A stretch of DNA of 64,000 nucleotides, from contig NZ_JAIUCZ020000011.1 in assembly GCF_020176955.2 (NCBI RefSeq), positions 62,001 through 126,000 on the forward strand. Reading direction: 5' to 3'. The DNA comes from Nocardia sp. alder85J (lineage in GTDB: Bacteria > Actinomycetota > Actinomycetes > Mycobacteriales > Mycobacteriaceae). The notes below the pieces were generated by a model that saw only the letters and a program-made list of their open reading frames with translations, searched no databases and was not told the origin of the DNA. The translations under genes and the position numbers were made by a program. The stretch's first letter is position 1, and each line of letters begins with the position of its first letter. Below are positions 17,401 to 24,725 of this stretch, one piece after another.

Positions 17401-17764
17401 GCGGCGGCGGGCGGAGCGGTCCGTCGACACGGCCGTGAAGACCGATGACGCGGCTGTGCGGACCGATGACGCGGCTGTGCGGACCGACGGTGTGGCGGAG
17501 GCCGCCCCCGTGGCGGCGGAGAGTGCCGCAGTGGCGGCGGAGGCCGCCGAGTCCGGGGCTCGCCGCGGCCGCCGGCGCGTCGCGCGGACCGCCTCGGCCC
17601 CCAGCAGCGACAGCGCGGGCGCGGTGTTCGTGTTGTCCAGCACGGATCAGGAGACGGTTCCGGCCGTCGACTTCGCCGAGAGCGCCCCGGTGACCGTTCC
17701 CCGGAGCCGGCCGCGTCGCCGGGCCGCCGGACGGGCCGCCGGAGCTCCGGAGTCCACCGACTGA
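14465..17764 (+). CDS. rne: Ribonuclease E/G-family endoribonuclease
   Basis: RNase E starts mRNA decay and processes rRNA. The 1099-residue protein has a mycobacterial-type layout. An IF2_N-like segment (IRVHALAKLLGTTSKRIL) spans about residues 33-50, followed by a long disordered Ala/Glu/Arg/Asp-rich arm to about residue 430. The catalytic core follows, with an S1 domain (VGNVYLGKVQNVLPSMEAAFV), the Mg-binding aspartates in VIDVNTG (Asp749) and VVDFIDM (Asp794/797), and the Zn-link CEHC (Cys852/Cys855). A disordered tail of about 230 residues closes the protein. The start is GTG 14465 with GAGGAG 5 nt upstream. The N-terminal arm has ERDERDERDERR-type runs, and the tail has an exact 21-bp tandem duplication. 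Confidence 0.95.
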   Translation: MADQEPQGTSQSNGERASQEANGAGEAVQLPDRIRVHALAKLLGTTSKRILAHLTELGAEARSPQSSLDRTVAESVREALTPAESAEAAAEPGAAVAEAETTAVVASEAGTDAEAGAAEKTAAAEAAIVSEVAAAALTTEQPAPAGTDPFGAATTTADRLPPRQSLFTSPFRAHEPIAPEPVVFESGGMVAAPLFLSPDAAAAEQERRKRRADRDVVREERREERDERDERDERRPDREERRGERDERHEEREEEPATDEADSESADWDDDSRDDDGDDASRSRRRRRGRRGRGRGRGEQHADSDQDEADSEHAEESGRTRPAVEESDAGAEDTDESAEDADDNESGEGTSRRRRRRRRRKAGEDGETETASEDDPPNTVVHEREPRNKRRTVDEVQGITGSTRLEAKRQRRRDGREAGRRRPPILTESEFLARRESVDRVMVVREKRFATDAGEHGHGSADVTQVAVLEDNILVEHFVTSTGSASMVGNVYLGKVQNVLPSMEAAFVDIGRGRNGVLYAGEVNWEAAGLGGKERKIEQALRPGDTVLVQVSKDPVGHKGARLTTQISLAGRFLVYVPGGTSTGISRKLPDTERKRLKEILRDIVPQDAGVIIRTASEGVSEPELARDVERLQATWRTIEDHSRQNSSAPKTLYEEPDLLVKVIRDLFNEDFSKLVIEGDRAWTTVENYIRTVAPDLLARVERYDHDHVDVFGSYRIDDQLAKALDRKVWLPSGGTLVIDRTEAMTVIDVNTGKFTGAGGSNLEETVTRNNLEAAEEIVRQMRLRDIGGMIVVDFIDMVLESNRDLVLRRLTEALGRDRTRHQVSEVTSLGLVQMTRKKLGTGLVEAFSTTCEHCHGRGIVVHNYPVEAAPAEEGVGGRREGRRRRKDKEKPPSPAPATNGVVSAAEPPQSEEEAAVKRAHPVALAMAAHQTDEAIAPPFEDDLVEVEIADEAEESAPEPERAPEPVAGRAPRRSRERLRRRAERSVDTAVKTDDAAVRTDDAAVRTDGVAEAAPVAAESAAVAAEAAESGARRGRRRVARTASAPSSDSAGAVFVLSSTDQETVPAVDFAESAPVTVPRSRPRRRAAGRAAGAPESTD
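17441..17482 (+). repeat. 21-bp exact tandem duplication in the rne tail
   Basis: Two identical 21-nt units (17441-17461, 17462-17482) each encode TDDAAVR. A decayed third copy, TDGVAEA, follows. It lies in the disordered C-terminal arm, so copy-number change would keep the frame. Confidence 0.75.
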
Positions 17765-17772
17765 GCAGGGAT

Positions 17773-17807
17773 GCCCGCCCGACCCCGGTTTGGTCGTGCG
17801 GGCGGGC
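17773..17807 (+). terminator. Hairpin after rne overlapping the rplU -35
   Basis: GCCCGCCC (17773-17780) pairs with GGGCGGGC (17800-17807), and GACC with GGTC further inside. It starts 8 nt after the rne stop and lies over the rplU -35 box. Confidence 0.5.
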
Positions 17808-17819
17808 GTCCTGTAACCT
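17790..17819 (+). promoter_or_regulatory. rplU-rpmA promoter
   Basis: A -35-like TTGGTC (17790-17795) and a -10 TAACCT (17814-17819) are separated by 18 bp. The predicted start near 17826 gives a leader of about 185 nt. Confidence 0.5.
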
Positions 17820-17825
17820 CGGTTA

Positions 17826-18011
17826 GTCGCTGCCCGGTGACAGCAATCTGCTGTGCGACCTGAGTGCCGCAAGGCGGGCCTTGTTTCCGTGCCCACCAGG
17901 CACTGAGGCGGCGGTGATTACCAGACCAGAGTGCGAAGGTTTTCGGTGCGAACCGGACCGGCCGCACTGCACAGTGCCGAGCACATGTAGAGAAAGTAGG
18001 GCAGCCGACCG
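17826..18011 (+). promoter_or_regulatory. rplU leader with hairpins
   Basis: This is the untranslated leader of the L21-L27 operon. It contains a 6-bp hairpin ACAGCA-ATC-TGCTGT (17840-17854), a 5-bp hairpin GTGCC-N5-GGCAC (17889-17903), and a longer-range AGTGC/GCACT pairing. Ribosomal-protein operons are often autoregulated through such leaders; no known Rfam motif could be recognised by eye. Confidence 0.35.
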
Positions 18012-18323
18012 ATGGCAACGTACGCAATCGTCAAGACCGGCGGAAAGCAGTACAAGGTCGCGGTCGGTGACCTGGTGAAGGTCGAGAAGCTCGAGGGTGA
18101 GCCGGGCACCGCGGTGTCGTTGGAGCCGGTGCTGGTCGTCGACGGCGCCACGCTGACCACCGACAAGGACGCGCTGGCGAAGGTTTCGGTGTCCGCCGAG
18201 GTGGTCGATCAGACCAAGGGCCCGAAGATCCGCATCCACAAGTTCAAGAACAAGACCGGCTACCACAAGCGTCAGGGCCACCGTCAGAAGCTGACGGTCC
18301 TGAAGGTCACCGGCATCAAGTAA
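18012..18323 (+). CDS. rplU: 50S ribosomal protein L21
   Basis: The 103-residue protein starts MATYAIVKTGGKQYKVAVGD, the invariant L21 N-terminus, and ends with the RNA-binding KNKTGYHKRQGHRQKLT segment. It binds 23S rRNA in the large subunit. The gene is followed 81 nt later by rpmA in the universal rplU-rpmA-obg order. The leader and promoter are described separately. Confidence 0.97.
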   Translation: MATYAIVKTGGKQYKVAVGDLVKVEKLEGEPGTAVSLEPVLVVDGATLTTDKDALAKVSVSAEVVDQTKGPKIRIHKFKNKTGYHKRQGHRQKLTVLKVTGIK

Positions 18324-18404
18324 GCGTCCCACCCGGACCCTCCGCGGAGCGGTCCCCCAGAGACTTCCGGGGTCTGACCGGCCCAGGCACGAGGAGTAGC
18401 AGTC

Positions 18405-18671
18405 ATGGCACATAAGAAGGGTGCGTCCAGCTCGCGCAACGGTCGCGATTCGAACGCCCAGCGGCTCGGCGTCAAGCGCTTCGGCGGCCAGGCCGTCCAG
18501 GCCGGCGAGATCCTGGTTCGCCAGCGCGGCACCCATTTCCACCCGGGCGTGAACGTCGGCCGCGGTGGCGACGACACGCTGTTCGCCCTCGCGGCGGGCG
18601 CGGTCAAGTTCGGCACCAAGCGGGGCCGCAAGACCGTGAACATCGTGGTGCCGGAGCCGGCGCAGGCCTGA
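18405..18671 (+). CDS. rpmA: 50S ribosomal protein L27
   Basis: The 88-residue L27 begins MAHKKGASSSRNGRDSNAQR, so it has the mature type N-terminus that reaches the peptidyl-transferase centre, with no Firmicutes-type cleavable extension. GAGGAG lies 9 nt before ATG 18405. A strong terminator follows it, separating the ribosomal genes from obg. Confidence 0.97.
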   Translation: MAHKKGASSSRNGRDSNAQRLGVKRFGGQAVQAGEILVRQRGTHFHPGVNVGRGGDDTLFALAAGAVKFGTKRGRKTVNIVVPEPAQA

Positions 18672-18697
18672 GCCGCGCCGGAGCCTTCCACACTTCG

Positions 18698-18733
18698 AAG
18701 CGGGTCAGGGTGACAACACACCCTGACCCGCTT
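18698..18733 (+). terminator. Rho-independent terminator of rplU-rpmA
   Basis: A perfect 15-bp stem (AAGCGGGTCAGGGTG at 18698-18712 with its complement at 18719-18733) has a 6-nt loop. It is followed by TTCGT and flanked by A/T at the base. It is the clearest intrinsic terminator in the window. Confidence 0.85.
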
Positions 18734-18801
18734 TTCGTCTGCCGACCGTCCCTGCGCCGACCGGGCGCCGACGACACGTCCAGAAGGAGGATGATCGCCT
18801 C

Positions 18802-20259
18802 ATGTCCAAATTCATCGACCGCGTCGTGCTACACGTCCGGGCCGGTAAAGGTGGTCACGGGTGTGCCTCGGTGCATCGCGAGAAGTACAAGCCGCTCGGT
18901 GGTCCCGACGGCGGTAACGGCGGCAACGGCGGGGATGTGATCCTCGAGGTCGACCCGAACGTGCACACCCTGCTGGACTTCCACTTCCACCCGCACGCGC
19001 GGGCCGGTAGCGGCAAATCCGGCGAGGGCAGCAACCGCAACGGCAAACAGGGCGAGGAACTGCTGCTGAAGGTGCCCGATGGGACCGTGGTGACGACCGC
19101 CGACGGCGATGTGCTGGCCGACCTGGTCGGCGTCGGCACCCGGTTCGTGGCGGCGCTCGGCGGCCGGGGCGGGCTCGGCAATGCCGCGCTGGTGTCGAAG
19201 GCCCGCAAGGCGCCGGGCTTCGCGCTGCTCGGTGAGGAGGGCGAGGAACGCGATCTCGTCCTGGAACTCAAGTCGGTGGCCGATGTCGGGCTGGTCGGCT
19301 TCCCGTCCGCCGGGAAGTCGTCGCTGGTGTCGGTGCTGTCGGCGGCCAAGCCGAAGATCGCCGACTATCCGTTCACGACGCTGGTGCCGAATCTGGGCGT
19401 GGTGCAGTCCGGCGACACTACCTTCACCGTCGCCGACGTACCGGGTCTGATCCCGGGCGCGAGCGAGGGCCGCGGACTGGGCCTGGATTTCCTGCGGCAC
19501 CTGGAACGCTGTGCGGTGCTGGCCCACGTGGTGGACTGCGCGACCGGTGAACCGGGTCGCGATCCGATCTCCGATGTGGATGCGCTGGAGGCCGAACTCG
19601 CCGCCTATCAGCCCGCGTTGCAGGGTGACGCCGGTCTCGGGGACCTGGCGGACCGGCCCCGCGTCGTGGTGCTCAACAAGATCGACATTCCGGACGCGCA
19701 CGAGCTGGCCGATCTGGTGGCCGCCGAGTTCGCCGAGCGGGGCTGGCCCGTGTTCGAGATCTCGACGGTGAGCCGGGAAGGCTTGCGCCCGTTGACCTTC
19801 GCGCTGGGGCAGCTGGTCGGCGAATACCGCGAGGCGCATCCGAAGGCCGCGCCCACGCGACCGGTCATCCGGCCGGTAGTCAAGGGCGACAGCGGTTTCC
19901 GCGTCATTCCCGATCCGGAGGTGCCCGGCGGGTTCATCGTCTCCGGTGAACGCCCGGAGCGCTGGGTGAACCAGACCCACTTCGACAACGACGAGGCCGT
20001 GGGCTATCTGGCCGACCGCCTGGCCCGCCTCGGCGTCGAAGCCGAACTGGTGCGCCAGGGGGCGGAACCGGGCGCCCCGGTGACCATCGGCGACGTCTGC
20101 TTCGATTGGGAGCCACAGATTTCCGCCGGTGCGGAGGTCATGCTGACCCGCCGTGGCGTGGATCCGCGACTGGACCGCAACGAGCGGGTCGGCGCGGCCG
20201 AGCGCAAGCACGCCTCGCGGGTGCGCCGCGGTCTGGTGCCGGAGGACGAGGACCGGTGA
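18802..20259 (+). CDS. obg: Obg/CgtA ribosome-assembly GTPase
   Basis: Obg is an essential GTPase in 50S assembly and stress control. The 485-residue protein has the glycine-rich Obg fold (residues 1-157, with GGPDGGNGGNGG). The GTPase domain carries G1 GFPSAGKS at residues 166-173, the DVPGLIPGAS G3 loop and NKID. A C-terminal OCT domain (about 360-440) and an acidic/basic tail follow, as in actinobacteria. AAGGAGG is 11 nt before ATG 18802. It lies between the rpmA terminator and proB in the conserved order. Confidence 0.97.
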   Translation: MSKFIDRVVLHVRAGKGGHGCASVHREKYKPLGGPDGGNGGNGGDVILEVDPNVHTLLDFHFHPHARAGSGKSGEGSNRNGKQGEELLLKVPDGTVVTTADGDVLADLVGVGTRFVAALGGRGGLGNAALVSKARKAPGFALLGEEGEERDLVLELKSVADVGLVGFPSAGKSSLVSVLSAAKPKIADYPFTTLVPNLGVVQSGDTTFTVADVPGLIPGASEGRGLGLDFLRHLERCAVLAHVVDCATGEPGRDPISDVDALEAELAAYQPALQGDAGLGDLADRPRVVVLNKIDIPDAHELADLVAAEFAERGWPVFEISTVSREGLRPLTFALGQLVGEYREAHPKAAPTRPVIRPVVKGDSGFRVIPDPEVPGGFIVSGERPERWVNQTHFDNDEAVGYLADRLARLGVEAELVRQGAEPGAPVTIGDVCFDWEPQISAGAEVMLTRRGVDPRLDRNERVGAAERKHASRVRRGLVPEDEDR

Positions 20260-20265
20260 TGGCGG

Positions 20266-20308
20266 GCCCTGTGGATTCCGGCCGGAGCCCGGCCGGAATC
20301 CACAGGGC
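20266..20308. terminator. Perfect 20-bp hairpin between obg and proB
   Basis: Bases 20266-20285 pair perfectly with 20289-20308 around a 3-nt loop. It starts 7 nt after the obg stop. It lacks a T-run. It could act as a terminator, an mRNA-stabilising structure, or a cruciform-forming site. Confidence 0.6.
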
Positions 20309-20401
20309 ACTTCCACGAGAGCGCGTCCGTGCCGTACTTTTCGGGCAACGGCCGGGAACGCTCGATCGCGGTGCAGTACAGGGTAGTGAGGGATGGTTCG
20401 A

Positions 20402-21559
20402 GTGAGTTCCGATACGGTGCAGGAAGATTCGAATCTCGGCCAGGCCCCGGCGGACGAACCGAGCACGGCCCGCCGGGCGATCGCGACCGCGCGCAGCGTG
20501 GTGGTGAAGATCGGTTCGTCGGGGCTGACCAGCCTGGCGGGCGGGCTCGACACCGACCGGCTGGACCGGCTCGCCGATGCCGTCGAGGCCCGGATGCGCG
20601 CCGGTTCCGATGTAGTGGTGGTGTCCTCCGGGGCCATCGCCGCCGGCATCGCGCCGCTCGGATTGTCCTCGCGCCCAAGGGATCTGGCGACGAAGCAGGC
20701 GGCGGCCAGCGTCGGCCAGCTGGCGTTGGCACATGCCTGGGGCACCTCGTTCGCACGCTATGGCCGGGTGGTCGGGCAGGTGCTGCTGAGCGCCGGTGAC
20801 TTCGCCCGGCGGGAGCACCACCGCAATGCGCAGCGCACCCTGGACCGGCTCCGCTCGCTGCACGCGGTCGCCGTGGTCAACGAGAACGACACCATCGCCA
20901 CCGAGGAGATCCGCTTCGGCGACAACGACCGGCTGGCCGCCCTGGTCGCCCACCTGGTCGGCGCCGACGCGCTGGTGCTGCTGTCGGACGTCGACGGACT
21001 CTACGACGGTGACCCTCGCAAGGGCACCGCGAACTTCATCCCCGAGGTGCGCCACAGCGCCGACCTGGACGGTGTCATCGCCGGGAGCGGTGGCGCGCTG
21101 GGCACCGGCGGTATGGCCTCGAAACTCTCGGCGGCGCTGCTGGCCGCCGACGCCGGTGTCCCGGTCCTGCTGGCCGCCGCCGCCGATGCCGGCGCGGCAC
21201 TGTCCGGCGCCGCGGTCGGCACGGCCTTCGCCGCCCGGTCCGCCCGGGTGTCCGCCCGTAAGTTCTGGGTCCGGCACGCCGCCGACAGCCGGGGCGCGGT
21301 CCTGCTGGACGACGGTGCGGTGCAGGCGGTCACCCACAGCCGCCGTTCGCTGCTGGCCGCGGGCATCGTCGGTGTGCGCGGGCGGTTCTCCGGCGGCGAC
21401 GTGATCGATCTGGTCGCCCCGGACGGCCGGGTGGTGGCGCGCGGTGTGGTGGAGTACGACAGCTCCGAACTGGAGACGATGGTGGGCCGCTCCACCTCCC
21501 AGCTCCCGGACGGCTTGCGCCGCCCGGTGATCCACGCCGACGATCTGGTCAAGGTCTGA
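20402..21559 (+). CDS. proB: Glutamate 5-kinase
   Basis: ProB phosphorylates glutamate as the first step of proline synthesis. The 385-residue protein contains the amino-acid-kinase domain (VVKIGSSGLTS, VVVSSGAIAAG, NENDTIA, LLSDVDGLYDGDP, GTGGMASKL) and a C-terminal PUA domain (from about residue 285). I prefer GTG 20402 (MSSDTVQED), because GAGGG is 9 nt upstream. An in-frame ATG at 20393 directly abuts that GAGGG, leaving no spacing. The partner proA lies about 20 kb downstream at 41786, so the pathway genes are split by accessory genes. Confidence 0.93.
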   Translation: MSSDTVQEDSNLGQAPADEPSTARRAIATARSVVVKIGSSGLTSLAGGLDTDRLDRLADAVEARMRAGSDVVVVSSGAIAAGIAPLGLSSRPRDLATKQAAASVGQLALAHAWGTSFARYGRVVGQVLLSAGDFARREHHRNAQRTLDRLRSLHAVAVVNENDTIATEEIRFGDNDRLAALVAHLVGADALVLLSDVDGLYDGDPRKGTANFIPEVRHSADLDGVIAGSGGALGTGGMASKLSAALLAADAGVPVLLAAAADAGAALSGAAVGTAFAARSARVSARKFWVRHAADSRGAVLLDDGAVQAVTHSRRSLLAAGIVGVRGRFSGGDVIDLVAPDGRVVARGVVEYDSSELETMVGRSTSQLPDGLRRPVIHADDLVKV

Positions 21560-21787
21560 GCCGCGAACGGTCGTCCCGCCTCGGATCCCCGGCGAAAACC
21601 GTTGGCTCCGAACGGCAGCCCCCGGTGGCGGTGAGCGGTCCTACCCTGTTAGGCGGTGGAATCGAACCGTGACAGGGTGTGTGGCCGCCCCGTGCCCGGC
21701 TGTGGTGATCTCGGCCGCTCTCGGCGCCACCGTCGGCCTGCCAAGTCGGCTGGCAGCAGGGCTGCGGGGCACAGCAGGGTGCCGACG

Positions 21788-22903
21788 TCAGCCGCCGGGC
21801 GGAATGACCCCTGGTTGGTCCGGTGTCGGCGCCGCGGTGGAATCGTCCGGGACGGGACCGGTGATGCCCGGCTGGCCACCCTGGTCGATGAGCGGTGGAC
21901 CGGCCGGAATCGCCTGGCCTGGTGAGGGATCCGGCGGTGCCGGAGCGGGCGCCGGGGCCGGTGGCGGCTCGAGCGTGGTGGTCGGCGCCGGTGGCGGCTC
22001 GGGAGTGGGTGCGGGTGCGGGTGGTGGCTCCGGGGTGGTGGTCGGTGGTGGTTCCGGGGTGGGTGGCGGTGGTGGTTCCGGGGTGGGTGGCGGTGGTGTG
22101 GTGGTGTCCGTGGACGGCGGCGGAACCTGTTGGGTCGGTGCCTGATCGGGGGTCTGCGGCGGCTGGGGTTCCGGTGTCTGCGGCGGCGGGGGAGCGTCCG
22201 GTGTGGCGGGCTGCCGGGACTGCGGCGGGCTCACGGGAGCTTCCGGCGGGGTGGCGGAGTCGTCGGGGACCGACGGCGTGGCGGGGGTCCGGGGCGCGGG
22301 GGTGTGGTCCGCGGAACCTGTTCCGGCGGAGCCGGAGTCGGGGAGTCGCGGGAGCGCGGGGACGTGTGACCCGGCGGTGGAGTAGGCCGGTTTGTAGATC
22401 ATGTTCATGGCCAGGACGGCTTCCTGGCGGAGGGTTTCCTGGGCCATCCGGGCGTCGATGACGCCGACGGATTCCAGGGCGCGGGCGATGGCGCCGATCG
22501 GACCGCTGTCGCCGGGCGGGGCGACGGCGAGTTTCACCGCTTCGGCGGCGGCGGCCACCGCGCCGAGCCGGGCGCCGACCTCGCCCAGGACCGCGGCCAA
22601 TTCGTCGACCGAGGCGGCGAAGCTGCGGGTGCCGGCGAGCGCGGCCTCGGCGGCGGGGCCCTCCCAGTCGGCCGAGCCGATCACCTGGTCGGCATTGGTC
22701 CGGGTGATCGGCATGGAGGTGGTGACGGTACCGGCCGCCTGCAACCAGACCAGCGAGGCCGCCAGGATCTGCGTGGCGTCGATCTGCTGGGTGCCCGCGT
22801 AGATCTGCTCGTGCGGGATGCCCTCGAAATGCTCCATGGCACTGATGTATTCGGGATCGGTGCCGTGTGAACCGATCGGGCCGTAGCGGAATTGGGTGGT
22901 CAT
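21788..22903 (-). CDS. PPE-like type VII secretion protein with proline-rich tail
   Basis: Residues 1-175 are Ala-rich and helical with a WxG turn (Trp80-Glu-Gly82), as in the PPE/WXG100 superfamily. From about residue 180 the chain is a Pro/Thr/Glu/Ala tail with PEPPPPPT-type repeats up to residue 371. There is no signal peptide or membrane segment. The start overlaps the stop of the PE-like gene (ATGA), and an EspG-like gene lies upstream. This is the EspG-PE-PPE arrangement of ESX substrates and their chaperone. Export to the cell surface or medium by an ESX system encoded elsewhere is inferred. Confidence 0.65.
   Translation of the reverse strand: MTTQFRYGPIGSHGTDPEYISAMEHFEGIPHEQIYAGTQQIDATQILAASLVWLQAAGTVTTSMPITRTNADQVIGSADWEGPAAEAALAGTRSFAASVDELAAVLGEVGARLGAVAAAAEAVKLAVAPPGDSGPIGAIARALESVGVIDARMAQETLRQEAVLAMNMIYKPAYSTAGSHVPALPRLPDSGSAGTGSADHTPAPRTPATPSVPDDSATPPEAPVSPPQSRQPATPDAPPPPQTPEPQPPQTPDQAPTQQVPPPSTDTTTPPPPTPEPPPPPTPEPPPTTTPEPPPAPAPTPEPPPAPTTTLEPPPAPAPAPAPPDPSPGQAIPAGPPLIDQGGQPGITGPVPDDSTAAPTPDQPGVIPPGG
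22047..22094 (-). repeat. 24-bp tandem repeat in the proline-rich tail
   Basis: Two exact 24-nt units (22047-22070, 22071-22094) encode PEPPPPPT-like octapeptides on the minus strand. They sit inside a longer stretch of degenerate relatives. Confidence 0.7.
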
Positions 22904-23274
22904 TGCGCTACCTTCGACGAAACGGCGTGCAGGGCAGCGGCATTCGCGGCATCGGCTTCGTCGTAGAGCCCAGCTGCCAGCAGGAACGCCTGCTTCATCC
23001 GATAGGCGGCGGCGATGTACTCGTCGAGCAGGTCGGCGGCGTCGCGGGCCTTGTGGCCGAAGCCCGCCTGCAATTGCTGTGCGGAGGTGAAACCGCCGAA
23101 ACCCTGTGACCCCGACACCAGATCGAGCTGTTGTTGCAGCCCGCGTAGCTTGTCGGCCTGCTGGTCGTACAGTTCCGCGCAGCGACGCGCGGCAGCCGGG
23201 TCGAAGCGAACCGTGCCGGCGCGGGCCGCTTGGAGGAACCGGGTGATGTCGGCCTGGCTGGCCTCGAGTGTCAT
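22900..23274 (-). CDS. Small PE-like/WXG100-like ESX substrate
   Basis: This 124-residue protein is almost wholly predicted helix, with a GFGGF turn near residue 60, giving the helix-turn-helix hairpin shape of ESX substrates. Near the end is Y104-D-E-A-D108, a YxxxD motif matching the general type VII secretion signal. There is no classical signal peptide. I start it at ATG 23274, with a GGGGGG purine run 4 nt upstream; an in-frame upstream ATG gives an unlikely Arg-rich head. Its stop overlaps the PPE-like start, so the two are coupled and are probably a heterodimer. Confidence 0.6.
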   Translation of the reverse strand: MTLEASQADITRFLQAARAGTVRFDPAAARRCAELYDQQADKLRGLQQQLDLVSGSQGFGGFTSAQQLQAGFGHKARDAADLLDEYIAAAYRMKQAFLLAAGLYDEADAANAAALHAVSSKVAQ

Positions 23275-23349
23275 GGGGACCCCCCTTCCTCGATCAGGTC
23301 GAACAGTCGCCAATCCAGCCTAACGGCTCGCGGCGGTTCGCGGGAACGC

Positions 23350-24054
23350 TCACCGCAGAATGCGTTTCTGCAGGTGGGCTGCGATCTGCTGGGTGGAGGC
23401 CGCGGTGATGTGCACCTCGTCACCGGCCCGGATCAGGTAGCGGCCGTCGTCGGCGACATCGATCCAGGCGTAGTGGACGGGGGTGGGCGGTGAATCCAGA
23501 TCCAGGTGGGTCTCGATGCGCAGGTGGCCCTCGGCGGTGTGCGGTTGCAGCAACAGTTTGCGGATGCGGCGCACCGGTGGCCCGGCGGTGTGCACGGCCT
23601 CGTCGTCGCGGACGGTGCCGGTGATGGCGGCCCGCGCCGGTTCCCGTCCGGGTGGGGTGTCCGGCAGCAGGTTCGCGATGCGGGCACCCAGCTTTCCGGT
23701 GTGGCCGATCGAAAGCTGCACGCGTCCACCGTAATCGGGGGAGGAACCGGGTTCCTGCACGGCGAGCACGGCGTGGTCGTAGACCGCGGCGCCGAGCACC
23801 CGGATCTCGGTGCCCGGTGCGTGCCGGCCGCCGATCATCGCCACCCGGGTCTGGGGTTGCGCGAGAATGCGCAGGCAGGCGGACAGATCCGGATCGGCGC
23901 GCAGCGGCAGCCGGACCTCGATCTCACGGCGGAGCGCGGCGGCCTCGGCCTCGGTGCGCGGGCTCTCCAGGATGCGAAGGGGGAAGGGATGCCGATCGAG
24001 ATCGGTCTCCCGCCACAGGTGCGCGAACTCGTCCGGTGTGAAAGACCAACTCAC
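23350..24054 (-). CDS. EspG-like ESX secretion chaperone
   Basis: The 234-residue protein begins SWSFTPDEFAHLW, the start typical of EspG family proteins. EspG keeps PE/PPE pairs soluble and delivers them to the ESX machine in the cytosol. The mixed alpha/beta composition and length (EspGs are about 250-300) fit a short member. The start is uncertain: GTG 24054 gives MSWSFTPDEF, and GTG 24066 adds four residues. A -10-like TAGGCT on the minus strand (24095-24100) lies upstream. It leads the three-gene espG/PE-like/PPE-like unit, with 75 nt to the PE-like gene. Confidence 0.65.
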   Translation of the reverse strand: MSWSFTPDEFAHLWRETDLDRHPFPLRILESPRTEAEAAALRREIEVRLPLRADPDLSACLRILAQPQTRVAMIGGRHAPGTEIRVLGAAVYDHAVLAVQEPGSSPDYGGRVQLSIGHTGKLGARIANLLPDTPPGREPARAAITGTVRDDEAVHTAGPPVRRIRKLLLQPHTAEGHLRIETHLDLDSPPTPVHYAWIDVADDGRYLIRAGDEVHITAASTQQIAAHLQKRILR

Positions 24055-24461
24055 GCCACGTAACACCCTTCATCGATCGCACGGGTCGGGTCGTAGCCTA
24101 CCGTGACGACCGGTCCCCGCAGCCCGGCGACCGGTCCGTACGGTGGGCGCGCGGCGGCCGCCGACTGTCGCGCACTCCAGATTTGGGGTGTTCCGGGCGG
24201 CCGGTCGCATCGGGTATACCGTTACGAGCCCCGTGGCGCGACGGCATCGAAGGCGACAGGTGCGCGGGGCCGGGAGGACGCGGTGTACCCACCGGAACAC
24301 GGCGCCGGGGCCGGGAACCAGCCATGTCGCCGCGCGTGCTGGAACGGCACGGAAGTGGCCGCTGACGGCAGGGCCGGATTCGTCGATCGCCCGGGGCGTG
24401 CGGTGCGCCACGGTGGCGAACATGGTTTCGTGGCAAGGGAATTCGCACGCGCACCGGGTCG
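24055..24461. other. Intergenic region between espG-like and ACP-like genes
   Basis: No credible gene is seen in these 407 bp. The left end holds the minus-strand TAGGCT box for the espG-like gene. A TATACC hexamer near 24216 could be a plus-strand -10 for the ACP-like gene, but that is weak. Confidence 0.4.
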
Positions 24462-24725
24462 GTGCGGCTGATGGCCGGGGTGCGGGGCGGCTCGGCGGCC
24501 GCCCGAATCCGGTCGCTGATCACGGCCCTCGCGCCCGATGCGCGGCACCCGGTGACCGACGAGAGCCGGTTGGTGGAGGATCTGGGGTTCGACTGTCTGC
24601 GCCTGACCGAACTGGCGATGGTGCTGGAACATGCCTTCGATCTGCCGCGCTACGGCGCCGAGGAATTGGCCGGGGTGTCGTGTGTCGCCGACGTGATCGC
24701 CCTGATCACCGGACAGCGGCCGTGA
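24462..24725 (+). CDS. Acyl-carrier-protein-like protein lacking the carrier serine
   Basis: The 87-residue product has the four-helix acyl/peptidyl carrier pattern: VTDESRLVEDLGFDCLRLTEL followed by a VADVIALI helix. In true carriers the motif is D-S-L and the serine holds the phosphopantetheine arm. Here codon TGT puts Cys45 at that position, so the standard modification should be impossible. One base change (TCT to TGT) would explain it. The start is GTG 24462 or ATG 24471. No synthase or ligase genes adjoin it. It is either a repurposed carrier fold or a decaying gene. Confidence 0.6.
   Translation: MRLMAGVRGGSAAARIRSLITALAPDARHPVTDESRLVEDLGFDCLRLTELAMVLEHAFDLPRYGAEELAGVSCVADVIALITGQRP

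Noticed and set aside
21649..21690. A tRNA-like TTCGATTCC segment (minus strand) after proB
   Set aside because: The flanking bases do not form the T-stem, and no acceptor, D or anticodon arms can be built around it.
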